From Acholoe squamosa (Eukaryota; Annelida; Polychaeta; Phyllodocida; Polynoidae), in contig OX439051.1 of NCBI GenBank assembly GCA_949317995.1, forward strand, positions 40,365,250 through 40,429,249: 64,000 bases of DNA, written 5' to 3'. This document shows, one piece after another, positions 8,620 through 17,453 of the stretch. The notes under the pieces were generated by a model. That model saw only the letters and a program-made list of their open reading frames with translations, did not search any database and was not told where the DNA came from. Numbering within the stretch: the stretch's first letter is position 1; every line of letters begins with the position of its first letter. Made by a program: the position numbers and the translations under genes.

Positions 8620-11600
8620 TTATCTGTAGTATTTGGCCTCATGTGGAATAAGCCTGTGTGCAAATTCATTGTTTCTGACAGCCACAACCTTTTTCAGTCT
8701 GTCTATGTGCACTGGTCTGGCCACCAATAGATTGGTGTCCAAGTTTTTGAGTTTGGCACTTGTCAAACTAGGTCTGTCTACTACAACATATGGTCCCATA
8801 AAAAGGGGTTGAAGTTTCTTACACTCTGTGTTGGTCAGGATTCTTGGTATGTTTAGGTACACCATGTCGGTGACCTTGATTTCCTGTGGTGTAAGTTTCT
8901 TATCATATCTATCCTTCCTTTCCTTTTGTAGCTTGGCGACCCTTTCTATAGCTTTCCTCCTAGAGGTATCTTGATTTGTTATCATGTTAGCTACATGGTC
9001 TGCTACGGTGGATATGTCTTCCTGTATTCCCAGCCCTAAGTCCATTGGGGTGGCTGGGTTTCTTCCATGGAGTAGGAAGAAAGGGGTGAATCCTGTGGTT
9101 TGGGATTCAGTGTTGTTTAATGCAAAGGTTATGGGTTCAATAAATGAATCCCAATTGTTTTGGTGCTTTGAGCAGAATGCTCTGAGCGCTGTGCCTATGC
9201 TAGCATTGAATCTCTCTACAAGCCCATTTGATTGTGGCCTGTATGGTGAGGAGAATTTATGTTTGATCTTGAGGTGTTTAGTTAACTTTGTGAACTTTGC
9301 ACCTGTATAACATGTCCCATTGTCTGTTTGAAGAGTGGCTGGTGTTCCATGATGACAAATTATATTCTTGTAGAACTCTGCTGCTGTTGTTTCAGCTTTT
9401 AAGTCAGTAGTAGCCCAAGCTGTTGCATATCTGGTAGCATAATCTATGCAGACCTGTATATGTTTGTTTCCCCTGGCAGTTGTGGGAAGTGGTCCCACCG
9501 CGTCTAGGTTTAGGAACTTCATTGGTGAAGTCATGTACTCTCTCACTGTCATTGGTGTTTTGTGTGAGTGTACTTGCCTTTTTGCTGTGAGGCATGTGTG
9601 GCAGGTGGAAACATATTTTGTTGTGTCTGCTAGCATAGACTTCCAATATACCCTAGGTCGGAGTGCTGACAGCATCCTACTTGAACCAAGATGGCCGCCA
9701 GTAGGTGAGTCATGGAAATACTGTAGTGTACTTGTTACCCATTGCTGTGGTATAACAATTTGAAGTGGTACAGTATTGGTTTTTCTCCAATTTATGGGGC
9801 ATATATGGACTATTGTACCATTTACCAAGGTGTATGTCTGGCCTTGGTTGATGATTCTGTTTCCTTGTGCTTTTGGTGCAGGCAAGGTCCCATCCTCAAG
9901 ATACTGTATGAGGGGCAATAGGTCCTTGTCTTTCCTTTGTTCCAAGCCAAGGTTTGTACCTGAGATGGATGTGTCGGGAATCTGATCCAGTAGTTGATTT
10001 ATATCTAGCACATGTTGTTTTATTCTGTCTCTTTCTTTTTCTTTTTCATCGACTATTGGCCTATCTTGTGCCTTTTGTTGGGGTGTGTCACTCTTGTTTT
10101 GGTGTGTAGGCTCCTTTGGAGGGCCTATTCTCGCCTTGGTGGGAGTGGCAACCTTTTTCTTTAAAGGCACAATTTGCTTTTTGTCATTCTTCTTTGTCTC
10201 AGAGTTCTTTGACTTAGTAGATGCAGTGTCTTTTGTGACATTTTTCCTGGCAGGTGGGGTTTTGGTAGGTTTGTTTCCTGTGACCTTTTTCTCATTTAGA
10301 ATAGTTTGTGATTGTGTGGGGGGTTTTGGTGTGCCCTCCTGAATCATTTCTCTAGTCTTTGAGCGTGTGGTCATAGGACACAAATGGTTTGATGTTTCCT
10401 CTCCCTGCATTGATTCAAAGAATCTGACTGATTTGGAAGTTGCTTGAGTAATAGCATATAGTGTGTCTTCTGAATCTTCATCATCTGAGTCAGGTGGGGT
10501 GAAGGGTGGTTCCTTTGGAGTTGCCTTCAGCATCTGATTGAGTGATGAGAATTCGATAGGCTCGAAGTCATTATCTGGAAAGAGTTGTGAGTATTCTCTC
10601 TCACAGTGGCAAAACACATAGTGTGTAGATTGCTTCAAGATACCCCTAATGGGTGTCTCTGGCCTTTCAATGGTGTTGGGTGGATCATCCCTTTTGAATG
10701 GTACTTTCTTTGTTACTTTTGCAAACTTGGTTCTACTGGCTGCTCTAACTCTCCTTGGTGGGGGTGGAGGGTTAGTCATGGGTCCAGAATCTGGGTATTC
10801 TCTTCTAGACATAGCATCTGGTGGTGTGTTATCATCACCTTTCACGTGTTGGATGGTGAATGAAAATTGTTGTATGTCTAGAGCCCATCTGGCCCATCTA
10901 TGTGTGAGTCCTGTATTGGTTAGTAGCGGGATTAGGGCTGCATGGTCTGTGTATAATTGGAAGTGTCTGGTCTCTAGATAGTGTCTGAAGTGTAATACTC
11001 CATACACTACTCCCAGTAGTTCTCTCTCTGTGGTATTGTAATTTCTCTCATGTTTGGAGAGGGTTCTACCTGCAAAGGCTACTGGTCTGAGCACTCCTTC
11101 ATTATCTCTCTGTGAGAGTACAGCTCCTAAACTCACATTGGAAGCATCAGTTGCCAAACTGAACTCTTTCTCATAGTTTGGATATCTGAGAAGAGCATTG
11201 GTACAGAGGGCATGCTTTAAAGTTTTGAAAGCATTATCTGCATCCTCTGTCCAGACAAATGCTTTGAGATGTGTCTGTAGATCATACAGTGGTCTAGCAA
11301 TTTGGGCATAACCTTTGATAAACTTTTTGAAGTATTGGCATAGGCCTGTGAAGGATCGGACATTTTTGACTGATTTTGGTGTTGGGAAGGTTTTGATTGA
11401 TTCCACCTTTGTGGGAGATGGTTGCAGTCCCTTGGGTGTGACTCTCATTCCCAAGAAGTCTATTCTGTCTATGAAGTATTCACATTTTGATTTCTTCAGT
11501 TTGAGTTTACCAACTCTTAAGCTGTTGAACACATCTTCCAGGTCATGGAAGTGTTGTTCGATTGATGGTGATAATACCAATATGTCATCTAGGTATGGTA

Positions 11601-13335
11601 GGGCACATTTGTATTTGAGTTTGTTCAGAATTAATGTGACTAGATGGCAGAATCCCGCAGGTGCGGTCTCTAAACCCATCGGCATCCTTTCATAGACATA
11701 TTTTTTGTCATTTGCTATGAATGCGGTTTTATGCTGATCCTCCTGTCTTATAGGAATTTGAAAAAATCCCTGTTGGGCATCTAGCTTACTGAATACTCTT
11801 GGTCTGAGTGACCCTATCATGTCTAGAGTGTCATCGGCCCGGGGTGTAGATAAGGCTTGATTTATCGTGTTTTGGTTCAAATAACGAAAATCTGTGACGA
11901 GCCTATGGCCTCCCGATGATTTTTGTACTAAAAAGGATCTGGAAGCCCAGGGGCCCTCAGCACATTCTCTCAGAATGCCCTGTTGTACTAGCCTTTCACA
12001 CTCTTCCCCTATTGCAGCCTGTTTTTCTGGTGTTTGTCTATATGGTAGGAAATGACATGGTACTGCCTCAGGTTTTACATGTATTGAGTGTGTATACAGG
12101 TGTGTGGCACCAATGTCTCCATCTTTTCCTACAAATATATCATCATACTTGGTCAGCAGTGATTCTAATCTGTCATGCTGACCTTTGGATGTGAGCACAG
12201 ATTTTGGTGGAACATTCTCTTCCAATTCTGGCTCGAGGTCATGTGCCTCACTATGTATAGCAGCTATTTCAGAGAGTCTGATTGAGTTGGGTTCAGGGTC
12301 AGCGTATGTGGACTCAGAGTCTGAGTCTGTGTCACTGAATTGAGTTACATCCTCAGGCCGTATGGCTGAGATGGATTGATCAGTGTGTGGGGTAGTGTCT
12401 GACACCTGTTGAGGTTTTTCTAAATCAGATTCCTTGACTTCCTGAAATAGAGCTATGATGGCACCCTTTTTGATTTTATGTGGGTGCCTGCTGGTGTTGA
12501 GTAACACTAGGGGATGTTTGTTATTTTCCCTGGGGGTTACTGCTGCCCTTTGAACTAGATATGGGGCATTGTTATTTCTTTGGAGGTTATCTACTACTCC
12601 AGTTTTGCCTTGCAGTGATTGAGTAGATGTGACTTTACCCAATACTGCAAGTTCAGAGAATGGAGGGATGGTAAAATCCCTCACTGCCCTAATGGGTTTG
12701 AGAATTTGTTCAGGATCAACATTAAATTCAATTTGAGATTTTGTAGTGCTTAAGAAATCTGTGCCGAGTACAACGGGCTGTGTGAGGTTGGATATTACAG
12801 CAAATTGGTATTGGAATCTGACACCTTGGATTCTAAAGTTCAGCATAGCTGAATGTCTAACATGACACACCGATCCATCTGCCAAGTGGATGTTGATTTT
12901 AGATTTCCTCAGTTGGATATGGAATCTCTTTTGGAGATCCATGAGGAATGATTGTCTGACACAGGTGATAGTAGCACCTGTATCAACCAAACATTGTACA
13001 TCTGAAACATCATATAGATTTGCATTGATACAGCCATTTTGAAGAAGTACAATAGAAAGCTTAGTACTCTCACCTGTATCCTTTGATGATGAATCTGGTG
13101 GGGTGATGTGTATCACTGATGGACGTCTCTGTCTGTTAGATGGTAGATTGGCACTAGCAATTGTCTCTGGTTGGATCTTTGTTAATCCTGATTGATTGTT
13201 TGTATTTGGGGTGTCACAGTGCACTGGCCCATCGGCACTGTGACATCCTAGTTTTCCTGGTTCTGTGGGGTGGTTGCGATGCTTGCGACCAGGAGCTTGG
13301 AGAGTTGATCCATCACTTGAGGTATTGTTTGGGGG
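8620..13335 (-). CDS. pol: Pol polyprotein: protease, reverse transcriptase, RNase H, integrase
   Basis: The frame is open from 13335 to the stop at 8620, about 1,570 codons and intact. Residue numbers count from the codon at 13224. Protease: LVDTGAT with Asp81, and the later VLGTDFL. Reverse transcriptase: LVTDFRYLNQ near 439 and the catalytic YLDD at 544-547 (DNA 11584-11595). RNase H: LATDAS then YTDHAAL, ending at about 805. Next is a charged, Lys/Pro/Thr-rich linker of roughly 270 residues. Integrase: zinc-binding HDSPTGGH...CHTC (about 1173-1207), core Asp in NLDAVGPLP (about 1240), QTDNGT (about 1302) and Glu in GLVERFN (about 1338). A GPYVVVDRP segment close to the end marks a GPY/F-type C-terminal domain. 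There is no ATG at the start. The frame overlaps gag's end and is in the -1 register, so it is probably made as a Gag-Pol fusion. Confidence 0.95.
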   Translation of the reverse strand, partial: PPNNTSSDGSTLQAPGRKHRNHPTEPGKLGCHSADGPVHCDTPNTNNQSGLTKIQPETIASANLPSNRQRRPSVIHITPPDSSSKDTGESTKLSIVLLQNGCINANLYDVSDVQCLVDTGATITCVRQSFLMDLQKRFHIQLRKSKINIHLADGSVCHVRHSAMLNFRIQGVRFQYQFAVISNLTQPVVLGTDFLSTTKSQIEFNVDPEQILKPIRAVRDFTIPPFSELAVLGKVTSTQSLQGKTGVVDNLQRNNNAPYLVQRAAVTPRENNKHPLVLLNTSRHPHKIKKGAIIALFQEVKESDLEKPQQVSDTTPHTDQSISAIRPEDVTQFSDTDSDSESTYADPEPNSIRLSEIAAIHSEAHDLEPELEENVPPKSVLTSKGQHDRLESLLTKYDDIFVGKDGDIGATHLYTHSIHVKPEAVPCHFLPYRQTPEKQAAIGEECERLVQQGILRECAEGPWASRSFLVQKSSGGHRLVTDFRYLNQNTINQALSTPRADDTLDMIGSLRPRVFSKLDAQQGFFQIPIRQEDQHKTAFIANDKKYVYERMPMGLETAPAGFCHLVTLILNKLKYKCALPYLDDILVLSPSIEQHFHDLEDVFNSLRVGKLKLKKSKCEYFIDRIDFLGMRVTPKGLQPSPTKVESIKTFPTPKSVKNVRSFTGLCQYFKKFIKGYAQIARPLYDLQTHLKAFVWTEDADNAFKTLKHALCTNALLRYPNYEKEFSLATDASNVSLGAVLSQRDNEGVLRPVAFAGRTLSKHERNYNTTERELLGVVYGVLHFRHYLETRHFQLYTDHAALIPLLTNTGLTHRWARWALDIQQFSFTIQHVKGDDNTPPDAMSRREYPDSGPMTNPPPPPRRVRAASRTKFAKVTKKVPFKRDDPPNTIERPETPIRGILKQSTHYVFCHCEREYSQLFPDNDFEPIEFSSLNQMLKATPKEPPFTPPDSDDEDSEDTLYAITQATSKSVRFFESMQGEETSNHLCPMTTRSKTREMIQEGTPKPPTQSQTILNEKKVTGNKPTKTPPARKNVTKDTASTKSKNSETKKNDKKQIVPLKKKVATPTKARIGPPKEPTHQNKSDTPQQKAQDRPIVDEKEKERDRIKQHVLDINQLLDQIPDTSISGTNLGLEQRKDKDLLPLIQYLEDGTLPAPKAQGNRIINQGQTYTLVNGTIVHICPINWRKTNTVPLQIVIPQQWVTSTLQYFHDSPTGGHLGSSRMLSALRPRVYWKSMLADTTKYVSTCHTCLTAKRQVHSHKTPMTVREYMTSPMKFLNLDAVGPLPTTARGNKHIQVCIDYATRYATAWATTDLKAETTAAEFYKNIICHHGTPATLQTDNGTCYTGAKFTKLTKHLKIKHKFSSPYRPQSNGLVERFNASIGTALRAFCSKHQNNWDSFIEPITFALNNTESQTTGFTPFFLLHGRNPATPMDLGLGIQEDISTVADHVANMITNQDTSRRKAIERVAKLQKERKDRYDKKLTPQEIKVTDMVYLNIPRILTNTECKKLQPLFMGPYVVVDRPSLTSAKLKNLDTNLLVARPVHIDRLKKVVAVRNNEFAHRLIPHEAKYYR
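13248..13257 (-). promoter_or_regulatory. Possible -1 frameshift site at the gag stop
   Basis: The minus strand reads GGAAAAC-TAG, where TAG is the gag stop and pol is open in the -1 register from 13335. The A-site codon AAC can re-pair as AAA, but the heptamer is not a perfect X-XXY-YYZ site. The overlap (13248-13335) is where any shift must happen. Confidence 0.25.
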
Positions 13336-14390
13336 TTACTGTGTTGGTTCCCCTGGTAGCCTCTTGTGTTAGGTTTGTGATCCTCCTGATGTGGGTTGAA
13401 ACCCTGGTTATATTGACCAGAGTTGCTGTATTGCCCAGAGTTATTTGAACCCTGGTTGCTGTAGGATCCAGAGTTGTTGGATCCCTGTTTGTTGTAGGCA
13501 CCATTGTTGTTATTGTAGGATCCACTGTTGTAGTTTCTATGTGGACTATGGCTTCTACTGTTGGATCCTTGATTATAGGATCCGGAGTTGTTTGAACCCT
13601 GGCTGTTGTTGTAGGAACCATTGTTGTTGTAGGATCCAGAGTCGTAGTTCCTATGTGGACTATGGCTCCTACTGTTGGATCCCTGATTATTATAGGATCT
13701 GCCATTACTTGGGGTTCTGTCTCTCCTATCACTGTATGAAGAGTTACCATTGTTGGAGTTGGAAGAGCTGTTGTCTTTCCTACTGTTGTGACCCCCCCGG
13801 TTGTTGCTGTTGCCCCCCCTACCTCTACCTCTATTGGATTGGTAGTTGGGGTCATAGTTATTTCCTCTATATCTACCGGTAGGGTCTTTGGATATAGCCT
13901 TAGCTTCCTGTTGCCTTACATTGGCACTAGACATTAGGTTAACATCTTCATCTGAACTAGTGGTGATTTCCTGGACCTTTTTCTTAGTAGGCTGTGGGTT
14001 AGACTCTGCATCCCTTGTTTTCCTAGATCTTTCTTGGGTCTCAACCTCTAAGGCTAGGTCTAGGGCTTGGTTAAAAGAGTCTATTTTCTTGTTCTCAAGA
14101 GCTACAGAGATCCAGGGCCTCATGCCTTGGATGAATGTTTTAAATAAGGTGTCGTCCTTTAGGCATTGGGCATTACACGCTTTTCTGAGATACATTGCAT
14201 AATCAGATACAGGTTCATCTATCTCTTGTGCACGGAGTGCAGTCCTGGAGATAATATTGTCTTGAGTAGCAAAATACTCTTTTAGTTCATGTACTACATT
14301 GGACCATGTCAACTTATCAGGTGTGGCACTTTCCTTGAAGGTTTCAAACCAAGCCACTTTGTCATACTCGTGATTGGCATGATCAAGTTG
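13248..14390 (-). CDS. gag: Gag, apparently N-terminally truncated, with RGG/Asn-Ser-Gly-rich tail
   Basis: The frame is open from 14390, inside the 5' LTR, to the TAG at 13248. No ATG occurs before the capsid-like region; the first alternative start is a GTG at 14357. The N-terminal third (DKVAWFETFKES..., then LTWSNVVHELKEYF and later PVSDYAMYLRKAC) fits the retrotransposon Gag capsid family. The C-terminal half has no CCHC zinc knuckle. Instead it has RGRGG and a long low-complexity region of Asn, Ser, Gly, Tyr, Gln and Arg, with an internal duplication containing SRSHSPHRNY. Family Gag proteins normally have about 100 or more residues before this capsid segment, so the 5' end seems to be missing, together with the primer binding site. 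Confidence 0.75.
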   Translation of the reverse strand, partial: QLDHANHEYDKVAWFETFKESATPDKLTWSNVVHELKEYFATQDNIISRTALRAQEIDEPVSDYAMYLRKACNAQCLKDDTLFKTFIQGMRPWISVALENKKIDSFNQALDLALEVETQERSRKTRDAESNPQPTKKKVQEITTSSDEDVNLMSSANVRQQEAKAISKDPTGRYRGNNYDPNYQSNRGRGRGGNSNNRGGHNSRKDNSSSNSNNGNSSYSDRRDRTPSNGRSYNNQGSNSRSHSPHRNYDSGSYNNNGSYNNSQGSNNSGSYNQGSNSRSHSPHRNYNSGSYNNNNGAYNKQGSNNSGSYSNQGSNNSGQYSNSGQYNQGFNPHQEDHKPNTRGYQGNQHSNPQTIPQVMDQLSKLLVASIATTPQNQEN

Positions 14391-15706
14391 TCATATGAGA
14401 AATATCATAAGACTAGTGGTATATAGTGTAAATACATCAGGCTCATATAAATAGAGTTATTTCCAGTTGTCACTGGTTTATTCAGCTTTAGGCAACATGT
14501 AAGAAATATCAATCATACAGTAGTTAGTATGTAGGTAATTTGTACATACAGTAAACAAACAGTAATTTATAAAGTACAATGTTCAGTTCCACTCCACCTG
14601 TGAGGTAATAATAATACAATGTCTAGCATAGTTCTAGGTGGGTTCCCACACCTAGCTCCTGACCTGCTGTTTAGAGGAATAATGTAATAATGAATAACTT
14701 TACCCTCTGGTGGAAGTCTTGAAGAAGATAGCCCCTGGCCACTAATGATAGAAAACCAATGCCTGTCTAGCATAGTTTCACCATAGTGCAGTGGTATAGC
14801 AGGTAGCAGGAGATGACTGGAGATGTTACCTCTAGAGCGGTTCTTGGTGATCTGTCTTCCTGGAGGTGCAGACAGGCTATTTGTAGCAAATCTTGGAAAA
14901 GCACCTCCAGACTGACTGGAGCCAGCAGCATCTGCCTAACTCTACAATTGTTTGAGGGGACTCTTTCAAGTGTCACAGGGGGACAAAGGACCCCCATGGA
15001 CGCCGCTATGCCCCCCATTGTCTTGGTCGGTTCTGCATCTTTAGACCCTCATATCTCGGTCGTTTATGCGTTTATAACCGCCATTTTGGGCATGCGCGGA
15101 GTTGAATATGCCAAGTTTATAATGCCCGCTGGATAGGCGCGTAATTTGCGCCAGTTTGTCTGTAGTGCATTCGGAGCTCCTTTCAGTCTCCATGGCATAA
15201 CTTCCTTAATAATGGGAGTTCCGCCTTGATCTTGGGCTCATTTTGACCGTCTAATTATGGGCTTTCCATAAATGCTTTGATATTTGACCTAGCTTGCTCA
15301 GGAGCGACGCTAGAGCGACCGGAAGGTTATGGCGTCGTGCTTATGTAACCCATTGTTCAGTCCTTAGAGTGCTCAGACACTCATGACGGCGTCAGCGGTG
15401 CTCAGGCACCCGTGACGGCCGGTTGCATTCACTTACAAGTTATTAATTTGTGCATTGAACCATGAGGTCGCACACTGAGACCCTCATTTTTATTATATTG
15501 TGCAGTGAACCATTAGGTCGGAGCCTTTGATGTCAGAGAGAGTGTTTGTAACTGACCTGGCTGGTGTGCAGTGGGGCATGAACGCTCTTATACAAAGTTT
15601 GAGCGCTCTTATAGCTCTTAGAACCAACCCATGTATTAATTTCATAGATATCCTTTGATTAATACAAAATATGTTACAATTTATGGAATAGTAAAATGGT
15701 ATATCA
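14360..15706 (-). repeat. 5' LTR of the Gypsy-like element
   Basis: This is the promoter-bearing LTR for gag-pol-env. About nine substitutions separate it from the 3' copy, and most fall in one short stretch (15124-15210 here). A minus-strand TATA-like site and an AATAAA lie close together near its inner end. That gives a long U3 (over 1.1 kb) with short R and U5. Confidence 0.95.
14565..14575 (-). promoter_or_regulatory. TATA-like box in the 5' LTR
   Basis: The minus strand reads TTTATAAATTACTG here, about 90 bp upstream of the AATAAA in the same LTR. That is the usual U3/R spacing. The transcription start itself is not determined. Confidence 0.45.
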
Positions 15707-16060
15707 TAAAATCATGCAAATAAGCGTATAGGTGCTTGAGATTGAAGCTACATCCCTGGGGCTCATTTCAATAAATCTTAAGTGAATGTATGACTAAAGT
15801 CATCAAGAAACTCATGATGAGTTATTACACACATTACATTATTTCTACTGTGTTCACAAGATTTCATCTTTAGGCAATTATCAGTCAAATTTCCTGAAAC
15901 TTGATTTGAATGTCACAGGAGAGTGATTGCGATTAAGATGTATTCAGACTGAATAAAATGCATCTCAGGCGTAGGGTTTAAACTCTGCTGCAGCTACTAT
16001 AGATTAGTACTACAACTGCCGTATTCCATGGGGGCATGGAATACAATATGCTTGTATTCC
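15707..16060 (+). repeat. Dispersed repeat, copy A (split by the LTR element)
   Basis: This right part joins with 975-996 on the other side of the LTR element to rebuild one copy of a repeat that is uninterrupted at 41001-41545. Shared words include ACATCCCTGG, TTTCATCTTTAGG, CAGGAGAG and TATTCAGA. No coding capacity is seen. Confidence 0.75.
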
Positions 16061-17111
16061 ATGGCTAGTGATCATGTGACCTGCCACAGCAAATAAAGAG
16101 CTAAATCTATCATTGTTTTTCTTTATTTTAAAACAAATTCATCTCGTAGGGCCATGACATAAATGCAAATGTCCACTTCCATCGAATATTTCTGCATCAC
16201 ATTCCCCTCTGTGGTATTGGTCGCATCCCACCCTGCCTATAAGGCATCGTGGGATACGACCATTTCCTTATTTATTCTTACCAATTAAAAATCGTGATGA
16301 ATATCTATAGGGTGGTCATTTCTTTTAAGGCATCATTACCTATTACAATATTTTTTTCTAGCCTCTTGACATCCTCCTGCAGTAGATTTTTTGCTTGTAT
16401 GAGATCAGGGGTACTGTTCATAAGAATTAGATCATCTACATATAGCGCATGCACTTCTTAATGGGAGGTATCATGTAAAACATCTAATCTATTAGGGAAG
16501 CAGGGCTATACTTTGATCTGAAAAAAATCCATGTGCTTATTCACCACTGCATACTTGTGGAACATAGCTTAACGACCTTATTTGTCTGGGCAGGGTGTCA
16601 CCTATAGGGAATACCTAAACCTATGAAGATGAAATTCACATTACTGGTGATGAGTTTACTGACGTATTACTACTGACAAAATGCATGCTATTTCTAGCTA
16701 AATATATTGCTGATATCATGTGGCTTTATTCTTTGTTATAACATGGTTATCGAGTTTATATACATTGTTTGAAGACTTACAGAGACAATACCTTTTAGTG
16801 TTCAGTGATATACATGTTATAATGTTTTTCTAAAGCTCAGAATCCCATAATGACACATATAGACAATGTCCACAATAAAAGATCATACATGTGGTTCTAC
16901 CCTATAGTATCACTACCTATGCACTATCTGGGGAAACTGTTTCCCTCACACCAATTTTGTGACTTTTGTAGGGGCAGTAATTCCCCGTACCTGGTGGAGA
17001 TACCGAGTGGTCCCGCCTCGCAAGGGGGATCTCTAGAGAGCTCAGTACCAGGTAATCACTGCCCCCTAGTGTGTATATCATACCAATCCAGGTGTAGAGA
17101 ATGTCAGGCCA
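16061..17111. other. No gene recognised
   Basis: Contains a short palindromic TATTCCATGG region (about 16020-16065) and sequence related to the repeat at the left edge (about 16150-16200). The frames here have no recognisable protein features. Confidence 0.5.
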
Positions 17112-17183
17112 GGGGAAGTAGCTCAGGGGTAGAGCTTCCGCTTCGAAGTTGGAGGGTCCCAGGTTCAAGTCCTGGTTTCTCCA
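17112..17183 (+). tRNA. tRNA-like Pol III unit 1 (CGA-type anticodon loop; tRNA or SINE head)
   Basis: A 72-nt cloverleaf: acceptor GGGGAAG/TTTCTCC, D arm GCTC-AGGGGTA-GAGC, anticodon loop TTCGAAG (nominal CGA), T arm CCAGG-TTCAAGT-CCTGG. A box TAGCTCAGGGG and B box GGTTCAAGTCC match Pol III consensus, and a TTTT terminator follows 6 nt later. The anticodon stem has a mismatch next to the loop, and the variable loop is short, unlike a normal tRNA-Ser(CGA). It could be a diverged tRNA, a pseudogene or the head of a SINE. Confidence 0.6.
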
Positions 17184-17379
17184 TGACATTTTCCGCTGAC
17201 CACTACATTGGTGGAGAAACCAAGCATCCTAATGCAATCACGGATTGCAGGTATGGGAACCCCGTATCTTAACGCAATCATGGATTGAGGACTCGGGAAC
17301 TTGGCCAATATGTTACAGATGACGCTTCGACCAATCCGGTAATTGTACCGGTACATCCACTGGGAAATCATGAGTGCCA

Positions 17380-17453
17380 GGGGAAGTAGCTCAGGGGTAG
17401 AGCTTCCGCTTCGAAGTTGGAGGGTCCCGGGTTCGAGTCCCGGTTTCTCCGTG
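17380..17453 (+). tRNA. tRNA-like Pol III unit 2, 268 bp downstream of unit 1
   Basis: Identical to unit 1 except in the T stem, which here is CCGGG-TTCGAGT-CCCGG, and at the discriminator base. The stem changes pair with one another (G-C versus A-T), so pairing is preserved in both copies. The same TGACATTTTCCGCTGACC sequence follows, including the TTTT terminator. About 11 bases before the unit are also shared, suggesting a duplicated transcription unit. Confidence 0.6.

Larger units (their letters stand above)
998..15706 (-). mobile_element. Ty3/Gypsy LTR retrotransposon with envelope (errantivirus-like provirus)
   Basis: A 14.7-kb element on the minus strand is bounded by two 1,347-bp LTRs that read TG...CA in element orientation and are flanked by TAAA/TAAA. 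The order on the minus strand is 5' LTR, gag, pol (protease, reverse transcriptase, RNase H, integrase), a 0.96-kb gap, env (broken), a 2.7-kb 3' region, polypurine tract, 3' LTR. LTR identity of about 99.3% implies a recent insertion. No tRNA-complementary primer binding site is evident after the 5' LTR, and env is frameshifted, so this copy looks non-autonomous even though pol is intact. Family assignment rests on the domain order RT-RNaseH-IN and on the pol motifs. Confidence 0.95.

Noticed and set aside
13313-13855. 180-codon Thr/Pro-rich minus-strand frame
   Set aside because: It is the alternative frame of the low-complexity gag tail. The gag frame links capsid-like sequence to this tail, so the other frame is a shadow.
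13445-13882. 145-codon Cys-rich plus-strand frame
   Set aside because: Antisense reading of the same low-complexity gag tail.
14341-14359. Primer binding site TGGCTTGGTTTGAAACC after the 5' LTR
   Set aside because: It starts with TGG, but its complement does not form a tRNA T arm plus acceptor end, and the bases also encode the start of the Gag capsid region.
16917-17189. Minus-strand frame with NQDLNLGPSNFEAEALPLSYF-type sequence
   Set aside because: It is the antisense translation of the tRNA-like unit. Such peptides are frequent annotation artefacts in animal genomes.
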